A stretch of 35,123 nucleotides of DNA from an uncultured Ruminococcus sp. (GTDB lineage Bacteria; Bacillota; Clostridia; Oscillospirales; Acutalibacteraceae), in the NCBI GenBank assembly GCA_902774325.1, contig CACYIC010000030.1:1-35123 (forward strand). Direction: 5' to 3'. Of this stretch, positions 23,563 to 31,249 are shown piece by piece. A model generated the notes under the pieces. It was not told where the DNA came from, ran no database searches, and saw only the letters and a list, made by a program, of their open reading frames with translations. Each line of letters starts with the position of its first letter. Within the stretch, counting starts at the first letter, position 1. The position numbers were made by a program, and so were the translations under genes.

Positions 23563-26500
23563 TTATTGATCGCTCTCATCCAAATACCATTTTGAAGCCG
23601 AGTCAAGCTCCTCGATCGCCTTGTTCAGCTTCTCAAATTCCTCTTTGTATGAGTTTATCTCGGGATAGGTGCGCACGAGCCAGGTTCTGATGGTCAGCGC
23701 GCGCTCGAGTATCGACCGGCTTTTCAGCAGACAGCCGAGGTCGTAATAGCCTGTCGCGAGCAGGTCGGCGTTTTCGGCGGTATTTGCCTCGTTGGTAAGC
23801 TCGCGGCGGATGGAGACGCATCTGCGGAACCATTTTTCAGCCTCCCGCGGTCTGCCCTGCTTTTGGGCGACCTCGCCGAGCTTGCAGCAGCTTGTCGAGA
23901 GGCTGCGCCTTGCCCGCCGGGTATTTGATCCTTCCGCCAGAGCTTCGCGAAGCTCAAAGCCCTTTTTGTACCATTTCTCAGCCTCGTCGTATTCCCCGAG
24001 AGCCTGAGCTACATCTCCCAGACAGCCGCAGCTGGCGGCGAGCTCGCGCTTTGCCGAGACCGTGCCGCTTTGCCTCGCGAGCATTTCCCGGACGGTGTAA
24101 GCCTTTCTGTACCAATCCAACGCCTCGCCGTATTCTTTTTTAGCCTCGGCTATTTCTCCCAGTCTGCCATAGGAGGAGGAGAGGCTGCCGAGATCCTTTC
24201 GCGAGGCGGTTTTCTTTGCAAGCGCCTCCCTTATCGCCAGTCCCTTGCGGAACCATTCCTCCGCTTTGTCGTAATTGCCCTGCTTTTTGGCGATCTCACC
24301 AAGCAGGTGATAGCTCATGGTGACGCTTCTCAGCTCGACCGGCGCTTCGGTTTTCAGCGCGAGCGCCTCGCGGAGCTCGAGAGCTTTTTTGTACCACGAA
24401 ACGGCGTCGTTCAGCCTGCCCTTCTTCTGAGCTATACCGCCGAGCAGATTGTAGCTTACGGCAAGGCGGCTCAGAGCCTTGGGCACTCCCGTTTCGTCGG
24501 CGATCAGCCTGCGGATGATCATTGCCTTGCGCTGCCATTCCTCCGCCTCGTCGAGCCTGTTGCGGAGCTTGGCGACGGTTCCGAGCTTTTCGTAAGAGAG
24601 CGAAAGATTAAAGCGCGCCTCGACCGTTCCCGGCTCATTCGCAAGCTCCTCGCGGATGGAGAGGGCTTTTTTGAACCATTCCTCGGCTTCCTCGAGCTTG
24701 TCCCTGAGCTGGTCGATCTCTCCGAGGACGATATAGTTGAGCGATAAGTCCGTGCGCGCCTCTACCGTGCCGGTTTCCCGGGCAAGCTCCTCGGTGATGT
24801 CGAGCCCGCGCCGGTACCATTCCTCTGCCTTATCGTAATCTCCCTTTGCGCGGGCGGTATCGGCGATATTTGTGCAGACGGCAAAGACGCTTCGCTTCGC
24901 CTCCGCTGTGTCCGTTGCCTCCGCGAGCCTTTCGCGGATGGTCAGCGACTTTGTGTACCAATCCATCGCCTCGTCGTATTCGCTCAGCCTGTGGCGCATA
25001 TCGCCGAGCCTGCTGTAAGCCGAGGAGAGGTTTTTCAGGTCGGTCACGGTCTCGGTTTCGATCGCCAGCTTCTCGCGGAGCTCGAGCGCCCGCTTGAAAT
25101 AATCCAGCGCCGGGGCGGCCTTGCCCTGATCTCTCATTATCCCGCCAAGGCAGTCGTAAATGAGCGCGAGGCTTCTTCTGTCGGCGGGAGTGTTAAGCTC
25201 CTCGGCAAGCTCTTTTCGCATGCCTAGGCTTTTTTCGTACCAAGCCTCAGCCTCGCTGAGCTTTCCGAGCTCCTTCGCGACGTCTCCGAGCTGTCCGTAG
25301 CTCAGCCCCAGCTCGCGGCGCTGAGCGGGAGCGCCTGTTTTTTCGGCGAGCGATTTTCTGATCTCAAGTCCTTTTTTGTACCAATTCTCGGCGTCGGCGG
25401 GCTTTCCGAGGACCCTTGAAAAATCTCCGAGGTTGCCGTAGGAGTTGGCGAGGTCGATCTGCTCGTCGGTCGCGTCGGTTTCAGCCGCGAGAGTCTGACG
25501 GATGTAAAGGCTTTTGTTGAGATGCTCCTCCGCCTCCTTGAGCCTGCCGCTGTCCTTCGCGATATTCCCGAGCCGGATATAGATCCGGGCGAGGCTTCCG
25601 CGAGCGTCTGAGGCGCCCGTTTCCTTTGCCAGAGCTTCGTAAACGCTCAGCGCCTTGCCGTACCATTTCTCAGCCTCCGATAGCCTGCCTCGGTTACGCG
25701 CGAGATCGCCCAGAGCCATGCAGCTTGAGGCAAGGCTGCTTCGGGAGAGAACAGAGGGGGCTTTGGCCGCCGCCGCCTCGTTGATCTCATATCCCTTTCG
25801 GTACCAGACTTCCGCCTCGCCCGGCTTGCCCTTGCTCAGGTAAGCTCCGGCGATATCGTCATAGATCGAAGCGACTGTAAGGCGGCTTTCCGCCGCTTTG
25901 GTTTCCGCGGCGAGTTTCTCGCTGATCTCCGCGGCTCTGCGGTACCAGACGATCGCCTCGTCATATCTGCCCCGGGCGTCGAGAACGGCTCCGATCAGGC
26001 GGCTTGACTCGCTGACGTCGGCGCGTGAAACGGCGTCGCCGTTTTTTTGAACCAGGCTTTCGCTGATTTCAAGGCTCCTGCGAAACAGCCCCTCCGCTTC
26101 GTCGAGCTTATTTTGCCACAAAGCGGCTTTTCCCATATTGCCGTAGGTTACCGACAGCTCGCGGAGCGCGGAATCGGAGCCGCTTGCCCTCGCAAGCTCC
26201 TCGTCAAGCTCCATACCCTTGCGGAACAGAAGCTCGGCGTCGTCGGCTTTTCCCTCTGTCTTGTTTATTTTTCCGAGCTTATAGCAGGAAACGGAAACGC
26301 GCCTCTTGAACCAGTTGCCGTATTTGGGATATTTGTCGGCAAATTCGGCGCTTCTTTCGTACATCTCCTCAAATATCCGCTCCGCGTCGCCGAGCTCGTT
26401 AAGGTCGGCGCAGAAGTCTCCCAGCGCCCAAAGCGCGCCGAGAAGCTTTCCCGCGGTGTCGTCGTTCGGAGCTTTTCGGTATTCTTCTCTCCTTAGCCCG

Positions 26501-27615
26501 GTGAGCTTCTCCTGCCACTCGGCAGCCTTGCGGCAGTCGCGCGAAACGCCCTCGCCGACGGCGTACATCGAAACAAGCTTTATTATCGCTTCGACAAAGC
26601 CCGCATTCGCGGAGCCCTCGATCAGCTCGACCCCCCTCTTTCGGTTCACCTCGACGTCTGTTCCGCCGAGGTAGGCGAGACCGATGAGGTAATTATGCCG
26701 CGGTTCGGAGTCGTTTTCGGTGACAGCGACGTTTTTTATCAGCTTCATCAGCTTTTTTTCTATCTGCTTTTTATCGCCGCGGTCGATTGGGCTCGGACAG
26801 TTCGGAAGCATCCTTTTGAAGCCCTGCCTGTCGGTCGGGAGCATTTCGACGGGAAGGATGTCCTTGCCCAGCACCCTGGCCATCGGATACTCGATCTGAA
26901 GTACGCTGTTAGGCTCTTTTATCAGATTCGGAGTTACCGCGACAGCGAAAAGATCGCAGCCGCTCAGAGCCGCGTGCGTGGCGTCGTTGAAGCCCTCGCC
27001 GGAGATCAGGAAATCGTCGTACCGTATGGCGATATCTCTGCAAAGCGGATTTGAGTGAATCTGCCTCATGAGCTCGTCCGCGTATTTTCTGTCCTTTTTT
27101 CGGCAGCTCAAAAAGACGCGCGCGTCAAAGGCGTCGCGGATATTCTCCCTCAGCGCGCCGCAGGCGATTATCGAGGACAGATAAGCGGTCAGCTTTTCGC
27201 TGTAGGGCACAGAGGAGGGGTCGGACTCGTTTTTGTCGAGATATTTCAGGTCGCCGAAGCGCCGGCTGTAGATGTCCTCAAGCCCGCTCTCGAGCATAAG
27301 AGGCAGCACGGGGATATTGCTTCTGAGTGCAAGGGGAACATCCCTGTCCATCGCCCTGTTAGGAGTCGTCAAAAGCTTTGTGGTGACCGCGACGACAAGC
27401 AGCTGCGCCTCTGAGATCCTTAGCTCGTAATCCTCGGGCTCTCCCTTTGAAACGGCGGGATCGAGAAAATAAACGGCGCAGTCCTGCCTGTTGAGTATCT
27501 CGTTCGTTATTTTATCGGCAACCGCCTCAAAGTCCCGGGGATGGCAGGATAAAAGCACCCTCTGCTTTCCCTGAGGACTTCTCTGTCCTCTTGTCCTGAA
27601 AAGAAAATCAGCCAT
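23563..27615 (-). CDS. Tandem TIR-like, Sel1 and 18-repeat TPR protein
   Basis: A 1350-residue cytoplasmic protein with no signal peptide or membrane segment. TIR-like domain 1 (about 18-115) begins QRVLLSCHPRDFEAV; TIR-like domain 2 (about 165-260) begins ARVFLSCRKKDRKYADEL and contains FLISGEGFNDATHAALSGCDLFAVAV. The two align over DVPLALRSNIPVLP and EYPMARVLGKDILP, so Glu242, the likely catalytic Glu of TIR NAD-cleaving enzymes, is Asp92 in domain 1. A Sel1-like segment (about 305-375) follows. Residues 447-1292 are 18 repeats of exactly 47 residues, consensus LGxxAxxxGxxxEAExWYxKxLxIREALA. The start is ATG 27615 after AAAGGAGG. The architecture suggests a TPR-sensed TIR signalling or defence effector; that is inference. 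Confidence 0.82.
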   Translation of the reverse strand: MADFLFRTRGQRSPQGKQRVLLSCHPRDFEAVADKITNEILNRQDCAVYFLDPAVSKGEPEDYELRISEAQLLVVAVTTKLLTTPNRAMDRDVPLALRSNIPVLPLMLESGLEDIYSRRFGDLKYLDKNESDPSSVPYSEKLTAYLSSIIACGALRENIRDAFDARVFLSCRKKDRKYADELMRQIHSNPLCRDIAIRYDDFLISGEGFNDATHAALSGCDLFAVAVTPNLIKEPNSVLQIEYPMARVLGKDILPVEMLPTDRQGFKRMLPNCPSPIDRGDKKQIEKKLMKLIKNVAVTENDSEPRHNYLIGLAYLGGTDVEVNRKRGVELIEGSANAGFVEAIIKLVSMYAVGEGVSRDCRKAAEWQEKLTGLRREEYRKAPNDDTAGKLLGALWALGDFCADLNELGDAERIFEEMYERSAEFADKYPKYGNWFKRRVSVSCYKLGKINKTEGKADDAELLFRKGMELDEELARASGSDSALRELSVTYGNMGKAALWQNKLDEAEGLFRRSLEISESLVQKNGDAVSRADVSESSRLIGAVLDARGRYDEAIVWYRRAAEISEKLAAETKAAESRLTVASIYDDIAGAYLSKGKPGEAEVWYRKGYEINEAAAAKAPSVLSRSSLASSCMALGDLARNRGRLSEAEKWYGKALSVYEALAKETGASDARGSLARIYIRLGNIAKDSGRLKEAEEHLNKSLYIRQTLAAETDATDEQIDLANSYGNLGDFSRVLGKPADAENWYKKGLEIRKSLAEKTGAPAQRRELGLSYGQLGDVAKELGKLSEAEAWYEKSLGMRKELAEELNTPADRRSLALIYDCLGGIMRDQGKAAPALDYFKRALELREKLAIETETVTDLKNLSSAYSRLGDMRHRLSEYDEAMDWYTKSLTIRERLAEATDTAEAKRSVFAVCTNIADTARAKGDYDKAEEWYRRGLDITEELARETGTVEARTDLSLNYIVLGEIDQLRDKLEEAEEWFKKALSIREELANEPGTVEARFNLSLSYEKLGTVAKLRNRLDEAEEWQRKAMIIRRLIADETGVPKALSRLAVSYNLLGGIAQKKGRLNDAVSWYKKALELREALALKTEAPVELRSVTMSYHLLGEIAKKQGNYDKAEEWFRKGLAIREALAKKTASRKDLGSLSSSYGRLGEIAEAKKEYGEALDWYRKAYTVREMLARQSGTVSAKRELAASCGCLGDVAQALGEYDEAEKWYKKGFELREALAEGSNTRRARRSLSTSCCKLGEVAQKQGRPREAEKWFRRCVSIRRELTNEANTAENADLLATGYYDLGCLLKSRSILERALTIRTWLVRTYPEINSYKEEFEKLNKAIEELDSASKWYLDESDQ
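23740..26277 (-). repeat. 18 tandem 141-bp units encoding 47-residue TPR-type repeats
   Basis: Units begin with the codon for the L/M/I-G pair and follow without any length change from 26277 down to 23740. All 18 units counted are 47 residues. DNA copies have diverged, so the array is old rather than a recent expansion. A partial unit follows at the C-terminus. Confidence 0.85.
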
Positions 27616-27652
27616 CTTGCCCTCCTTTAAAACTCTCGCGGTAATATCTGTC

Positions 27653-27666
27653 ATTATATTCTATCA
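27653..27666 (-). promoter_or_regulatory. Possible promoter of the TIR-TPR gene
   Basis: On the minus strand TGATAGAATATAAT contains an extended -10 (TG-A-TAGAAT) and an overlapping TATAAT. No good -35 is seen. It lies about 40 bases before ATG 27615. Confidence 0.4.
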
Positions 27667-27754
27667 CAAAATCTTGAGGAATGGTATGGTTTTTAAAAAA
27701 TATTTCTAACACCGTACAATTCGCGGACCGGGCATTTATTTTACCCGCTTTTTG

Positions 27755-27783
27755 TAGACAAGGCGCGGATTATTTGCTATTAT
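27755..27783 (+). promoter_or_regulatory. Possible promoter of the LtrA-family gene
   Basis: TAGACA (27755-27760), 17 bases, TATTAT (27778-27783). The leader from about 27790 to 27922 holds no clear gene or riboswitch. Confidence 0.45.
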
Positions 27784-27922
27784 TAAGAAGGAAACCTCCG
27801 ATAATAAACCGCGCAAGGAAAAACTCTCCCGGCGCGCTGAGCATTTTAAAACAGAGGTCGGCGCAAGCCCTCGCGGGACAAGTCGGAGAATGCCGCGAAA
27901 CCGTATGGAGAAGGGGACAGCC

Positions 27923-29065
27923 ATGTTGAAGCAAATAATCCGGCAAAAGGAAAAGAAGGTCGAATATATAGAGCTCATCTACGACCTGATTTTTGTATAC
28001 ATCATCGGGCGCAATAATTCGCTCCTGCACAGCTTTGAAAACGGCTTCGTATCGCTTCCCGCTTTTATGGCTTATCTGCTCACGACTCTCGCGGTGATCC
28101 AGATCTGGAACTATACCACCTATTATATCAACATCTACGGCAGGCACAGCGTTCGCGATCATGTCTTTTTGTTTGTGAATATGTTCCTTCTGTATTTTAT
28201 AGGGGAGAGCACCAGGTCTGACTGGCAGGGCTTTCACACGCAATACCATATCGCGTGGGCGCTTATACTTGTCAATATCGGGCTGCAATACCTGATCGAG
28301 CTGAAAAACCAAGGCGAGATCAAGGCGGCAAAAAAGCAGATCATCGTCATGGCGTCGATCCTTTTTGCCGAAGCCGCGATCGTAACGCTGGATATTCCGC
28401 TTTTTCAAGGCACGGGAACGGCGTGGCTTTCCCTCGCCGCGATCCTGTTCGGAATGTGCTCCGTTCTGCTTCTCGGGCGAAAAAGCAGCGGGAGCTCTGT
28501 TGATTTCAACCACCTGTCAGAGCGCGCGATGCTTTACGTCGTCTTTACCTTCGGCGAGATGATCATAGCGGTCTCATCCTATTTCAAGGGCGATTTTTCA
28601 CTGCGCAGCGTTTATTTCGCGCTGTGCGCGTTCCTTATCGCGGTAGGGCTGTTCCTCAGCTACGGAGTTTTTTACGACCGGATCATCGACAGGGAAAAGG
28701 ATACAAACGGACTCGTCTATATGCTGCTGCATATCTTTATCGTTTTCTCGCTTAACAATATCACGAACGGACTGGAATTCATGCGCGAGGACGAGACAAG
28801 TCTGCTGCCCAAGCTCTTGTTTTTGATCGGCTCCTTCATCCTGTATTACATCTTTCTCTTCTCGCTCGGGATCCGCCACGCGAAAAGAAAATGCGAAAAA
28901 TACCGCTTCCTGATCCTGAAGGCGGCGGGCGCCGCAGTCGTCTTTGCCGCGCTTATGCTGCTGTTCCGCAAGGAAATGACGGTCAATATCGCGATATCCG
29001 TAGCCTTCGTCTTTGCCCTTTTCTCCTTGCTCCTCGTTTATACAAAAAAGCTGACGAAAAACTGA
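27923..29065 (+). CDS. Low temperature requirement A (LtrA) family membrane protein
   Basis: A 380-residue integral membrane protein with about ten hydrophobic segments. The N-terminal VEYIELIYDLIFVYIIG and the later FTFGEMIIAVSSYFKG match the LtrA family (E-x-x-x-D-L-x-F-V near the start, F-G-E in the middle). The family is named from a Listeria cold-growth mutant; its biochemical role is not established. The start is ATG 27923, six bases after AAGGGG; ATG 27890 lacks a ribosome site. It is divergent from the TIR-TPR gene, sharing 307 bases of intergenic DNA, and is followed by a terminator. Confidence 0.88.
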   Translation: MLKQIIRQKEKKVEYIELIYDLIFVYIIGRNNSLLHSFENGFVSLPAFMAYLLTTLAVIQIWNYTTYYINIYGRHSVRDHVFLFVNMFLLYFIGESTRSDWQGFHTQYHIAWALILVNIGLQYLIELKNQGEIKAAKKQIIVMASILFAEAAIVTLDIPLFQGTGTAWLSLAAILFGMCSVLLLGRKSSGSSVDFNHLSERAMLYVVFTFGEMIIAVSSYFKGDFSLRSVYFALCAFLIAVGLFLSYGVFYDRIIDREKDTNGLVYMLLHIFIVFSLNNITNGLEFMREDETSLLPKLLFLIGSFILYYIFLFSLGIRHAKRKCEKYRFLILKAAGAAVVFAALMLLFRKEMTVNIAISVAFVFALFSLLLVYTKKLTKN

Positions 29066-29123
29066 AAAAGCCCTTTCACCCGCGCAGGATCCCGATCTCA
29101 AAGCATAAAAATCAATGCAAAAC

Positions 29124-29154
29124 AAAAAGCCGCCGATACCGTTCGACGGCTTTT
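29124..29154 (+). terminator. Terminator after the LtrA-family gene
   Basis: AAAAGCCG (29125-29132) pairs with CGGCTTTT (29147-29154), with partial pairing in between; T's end the stem. Confidence 0.7.
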
Positions 29155-29193
29155 GATGAAGAAAGCATACGGAGAAGTATAAAACAATAATTA

Positions 29194-29295
29194 TTTTCGT
29201 TATAAATTGAGCCCCTCGGCGTAAGCCGAGGGGCGTTTCTGTCCGGGACAGGTCAAAAGGAAGCATTTATCCGAATCGTCCGGTGGGAACTGAAC
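29194..29295. repeat. Dispersed repeat, copy A (3' side of fic)
   Basis: About 100 bases homologous to copy B at 30125-30228. A 37-base core (29207-29243) is identical and holds the hairpin GCCCCTCGGC-GTAA-GCCGAGGGGC followed by GTTTCTGTC. Similarity continues through a shared CCGAAT to TGAAC. It may be a terminator-bearing repeat or a small RNA. Confidence 0.75.
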
Positions 29296-29316
29296 CGGCG
29301 CGCAGACAGGATGTAT

Positions 29317-30066
29317 CTATTTTGAGCTGCGTTCTATTTGTTTTTTCCACGTCTTTACGGTTTGTTGCTTTAAGAAGTCAATAAGCGGAATCAACTCTTG
29401 TTTTGAATCCCACGCTTCCAACGCTTCAAAATAATTTCTTCTATCTTCTTCATGGATAACGATAGGCGGATGATCGTGGAGCACCAAAAGATAATTCATC
29501 AATAAGCGTCCCGTTCTTCCGTTGCTGTCGGCAAACGGATGGATGTTTTCAAATTTTGCGTGAAAATACGCCGCGGCGGTTAACGCTTTTTCATTATCAA
29601 TATCCTGTATCTCAGCAAGAAGCTCAGACAGCTCAAGCGAAACATCCTCAGGTGAAGCGCCGACTTCTTCCCTGCCGGTCACATAATCGTGTTTTTTATA
29701 CTCACCGGGTCGTTCACCAGGCTGATAACGTCTGGCGTCATAGGTATTATTCGTCAGCTTGAACTGAAACTCCTTAACCAGGGTTTCAGTGATCGGTCTG
29801 CGTTCACTAAAGGAAATAAGGAACAATTCATTGGCGTCTTTCGCGTTTCTTATTTCAAATAACGTGCGCAGATCGCCGGTATACGAGGTCACGCCGTCGT
29901 GTTCAAAAATCTCTCTGGTATCATGATAAGTGATTTTCTCATTCTCGATCTTTCCCGAATGATATGCAAACGCAATACTGTGACCGTTCAGCGCTTCGGA
30001 TAACTCCGCGTCATTTTTTATTTGACGCTTTTGCCAAAGCTGCACAGCTAAATCATAATTTGTCAT
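29317..30066 (-). CDS. Fic/DOC family protein with N-terminal inhibitory motif
   Basis: A 249-residue Fic protein, expected to transfer AMP or another nucleotide part to target hydroxyls. The active site is HAKFENIHPFADSNGRTGRL (H-P-F-x-D-x-N-G-R-x-x-R), with Ser where Gly is usual before Asn. Near the N-terminus HSGKIENEKI contains SGKIEN, a fit to (S/T)xxxE(G/N), the inhibitory helix that in class II Fic proteins sits ahead of the Fic core, so a separate antitoxin is not needed. The start is ATG 30066: AAGGAG is eight bases upstream, and the extended -10 at 30089-30097 lies inside the longer reading frame. Codon use is more AT-rich than the core genes, and copies of one repeat lie on both sides, consistent with acquisition. 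Confidence 0.93.
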   Translation of the reverse strand: MTNYDLAVQLWQKRQIKNDAELSEALNGHSIAFAYHSGKIENEKITYHDTREIFEHDGVTSYTGDLRTLFEIRNAKDANELFLISFSERRPITETLVKEFQFKLTNNTYDARRYQPGERPGEYKKHDYVTGREEVGASPEDVSLELSELLAEIQDIDNEKALTAAAYFHAKFENIHPFADSNGRTGRLLMNYLLVLHDHPPIVIHEEDRRNYFEALEAWDSKQELIPLIDFLKQQTVKTWKKQIERSSK

Positions 30067-30088
30067 ATCGCTCACTCCTTCAGAGTTC

Positions 30089-30097
30089 ATTATATCA
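30089..30097 (-). promoter_or_regulatory. Extended -10 promoter of the Fic gene
   Basis: On the minus strand TGATATAAT is an extended -10 (TG-N-TATAAT) about 23 bases before the start codon. There is no clear -35. Confidence 0.5.
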
Positions 30098-30124
30098 CAA
30101 AAACGCAAAATGGGATGATTTTCT

Positions 30125-30228
30125 TTTTCGTTATACTATTTGAGCCCCTCGGCGTAAGCCGAGGGGCGTTTCTGTCAAGGATAGGCAAAAAAGATGAACC
30201 CTCGTCCGAATACTGTGGAGTAGTGAAC
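30125..30228. repeat. Dispersed repeat, copy B (5' side of fic)
   Basis: Homologous to copy A in the same orientation, with the identical 37-base core at 30140-30176. The region from 30229 to 30376 has a short GGAGTA/TACTCC inverted repeat starting within the copy (30218-30255) and otherwise nothing recognised. Confidence 0.75.
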
Positions 30229-30376
30229 TTCTGTAAGAACTGCATACTCCGCAATTTCGCATGCCTTTACAGTTTATTATAGGAACTAACGCTCCCGATA
30301 TTTATTATCTTCTTACACTTTCATTATACATAATCCGCTTTGTTGTGTCAAGCATTGTAACCAAGGCTCAATAATC

Positions 30377-30419
30377 AAAAAGGACATACGCGCTATGAAT
30401 AGCAGGTATGCCCATTTTT
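30377..30419. terminator. Terminator at the 3' end of the recombinase remnant
   Basis: GGACATAC (30382-30389) pairs with GTATGCCC (30406-30413), with GCTA/TAGC inside. On the minus strand TTTTT follows, and on the plus strand ATTTTTT, so it can act both ways. Confidence 0.75.
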
Positions 30420-31143
30420 TATTGTATCGGCTGATCTATCTCGGTTCCGTCGTTAAAGATTACCTTGATTCGTTTTTTGTTTTCTACTACTATGCACTGG
30501 AGCATTTGTCGTACCAACTCATCGTTGAATTGTAGCGGTTGGTTTTCCAGAATATCTGTCAATCTAGCGATTTCAGTTATCTTTGATTGTGATGTTTCTT
30601 TATGATCCGACGAGCACTTAGCAAGCTCCTTGTTAAGCAATTCCTTTTCCATAATCAGCTCGGTAAGCTTTTGTTCGACGATGACGTTACTATCGTCATC
30701 GACTGATACCATTGACATTGCCTTTTGAAATTCTTCATTGATTTCTGCGAGCCTGACCTTGATTTCTAGTTCTTTATCCTCTGAATCATTGCATTTCACT
30801 GTCATTGCTATATGATTTTTTTAATGTTTGAAGAAGCTTGGAATTTTGCATAGCTACGGTTTGAACCGCTTTCATGATAGCTCGGTGCAGTTCTTCTTCT
30901 CCCACCGTCGGAGAATCGTGACAGCGTTTCTTTCCGTAATCCAACCGGCTGATACATCTCCATACGATTCGTTTGTTACCACACGATGTCCATGTGCATC
31001 TGCGATATGGTGTTCCGCACTCTCCGCATATAAGCAGTTCAGTCAGCGAATATTTCGAAGAGTATTTACCAAGCTCGGTTTTCGTGCCAACCTGCTTGAC
31101 CTTCCGCAGTCCGCTGCGTCGGGCAATAGAGATTGTAAATCAC
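30419..31143 (-). pseudogene. Large serine recombinase, C-terminal remnant with frameshift
   Basis: The minus strand from about 31140 reads KTELGKYSSKYSLTELLICGECGTPYRR, RIVWRCISRLDYGKKRCHDSPTVGEEELHRAI. This is the recombinase zinc-ribbon region with its Cys pairs. That frame stops near 30793 (DSEMQ then TGA). A second frame, from ATG 30805, continues with the coiled coil (EDKELEIKVRLAEINEEFQKAM) and the final domain (LQFNDELVRQMLQCIVVENKKRIKVIFNDGTEI). The catalytic Ser resolvase domain is absent. Large serine recombinases move integrative elements, so this marks a former mobile element. It ends at a terminator. Confidence 0.85.
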
Positions 31144-31169
31144 AAGTTAATCTACGCATAAGGTAACGG

Positions 31170-31193
31170 GCGGCGGGGAGCAATCCCCGCCGC
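31170..31193 (-). terminator. Terminator after the substrate-binding protein gene
   Basis: GCGGCGGGGA (31170-31179), loop GCAA, TCCCCGCCGC (31184-31193) is a perfect 10-bp GC-rich hairpin 57 bases past the stop. The T-tail on the minus strand is weak (CCGTTACC). Confidence 0.6.
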
Positions 31194-31249
31194 TGTCACT
31201 TGCAACAAGCCTTAAAACACGATACTTGGCCTTAGCTGGTACAGCGCGG

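Noticed and set aside
24070-24747. Plus-strand reading frame inside the TIR-TPR gene
   Set aside because: It repeats with the 141-bp period of the TPR units and is explained by them.
23740-26277. CRISPR-like periodic repeats
   Set aside because: The period is 141 bp with diverged copies in one continuous reading frame, so it is a protein repeat and not a CRISPR array.
29275-29295. tRNA T-arm-like sequence GGTTCAGTTCC on the minus strand in repeat copy A
   Set aside because: The loop does not fit the T-loop consensus, copy B does not keep it, and no acceptor or anticodon arm can be built.
30828-31166. 112-codon plus-strand reading frame
   Set aside because: It is the antisense of the recombinase zinc-ribbon remnant, whose Cys motifs are clear on the minus strand.
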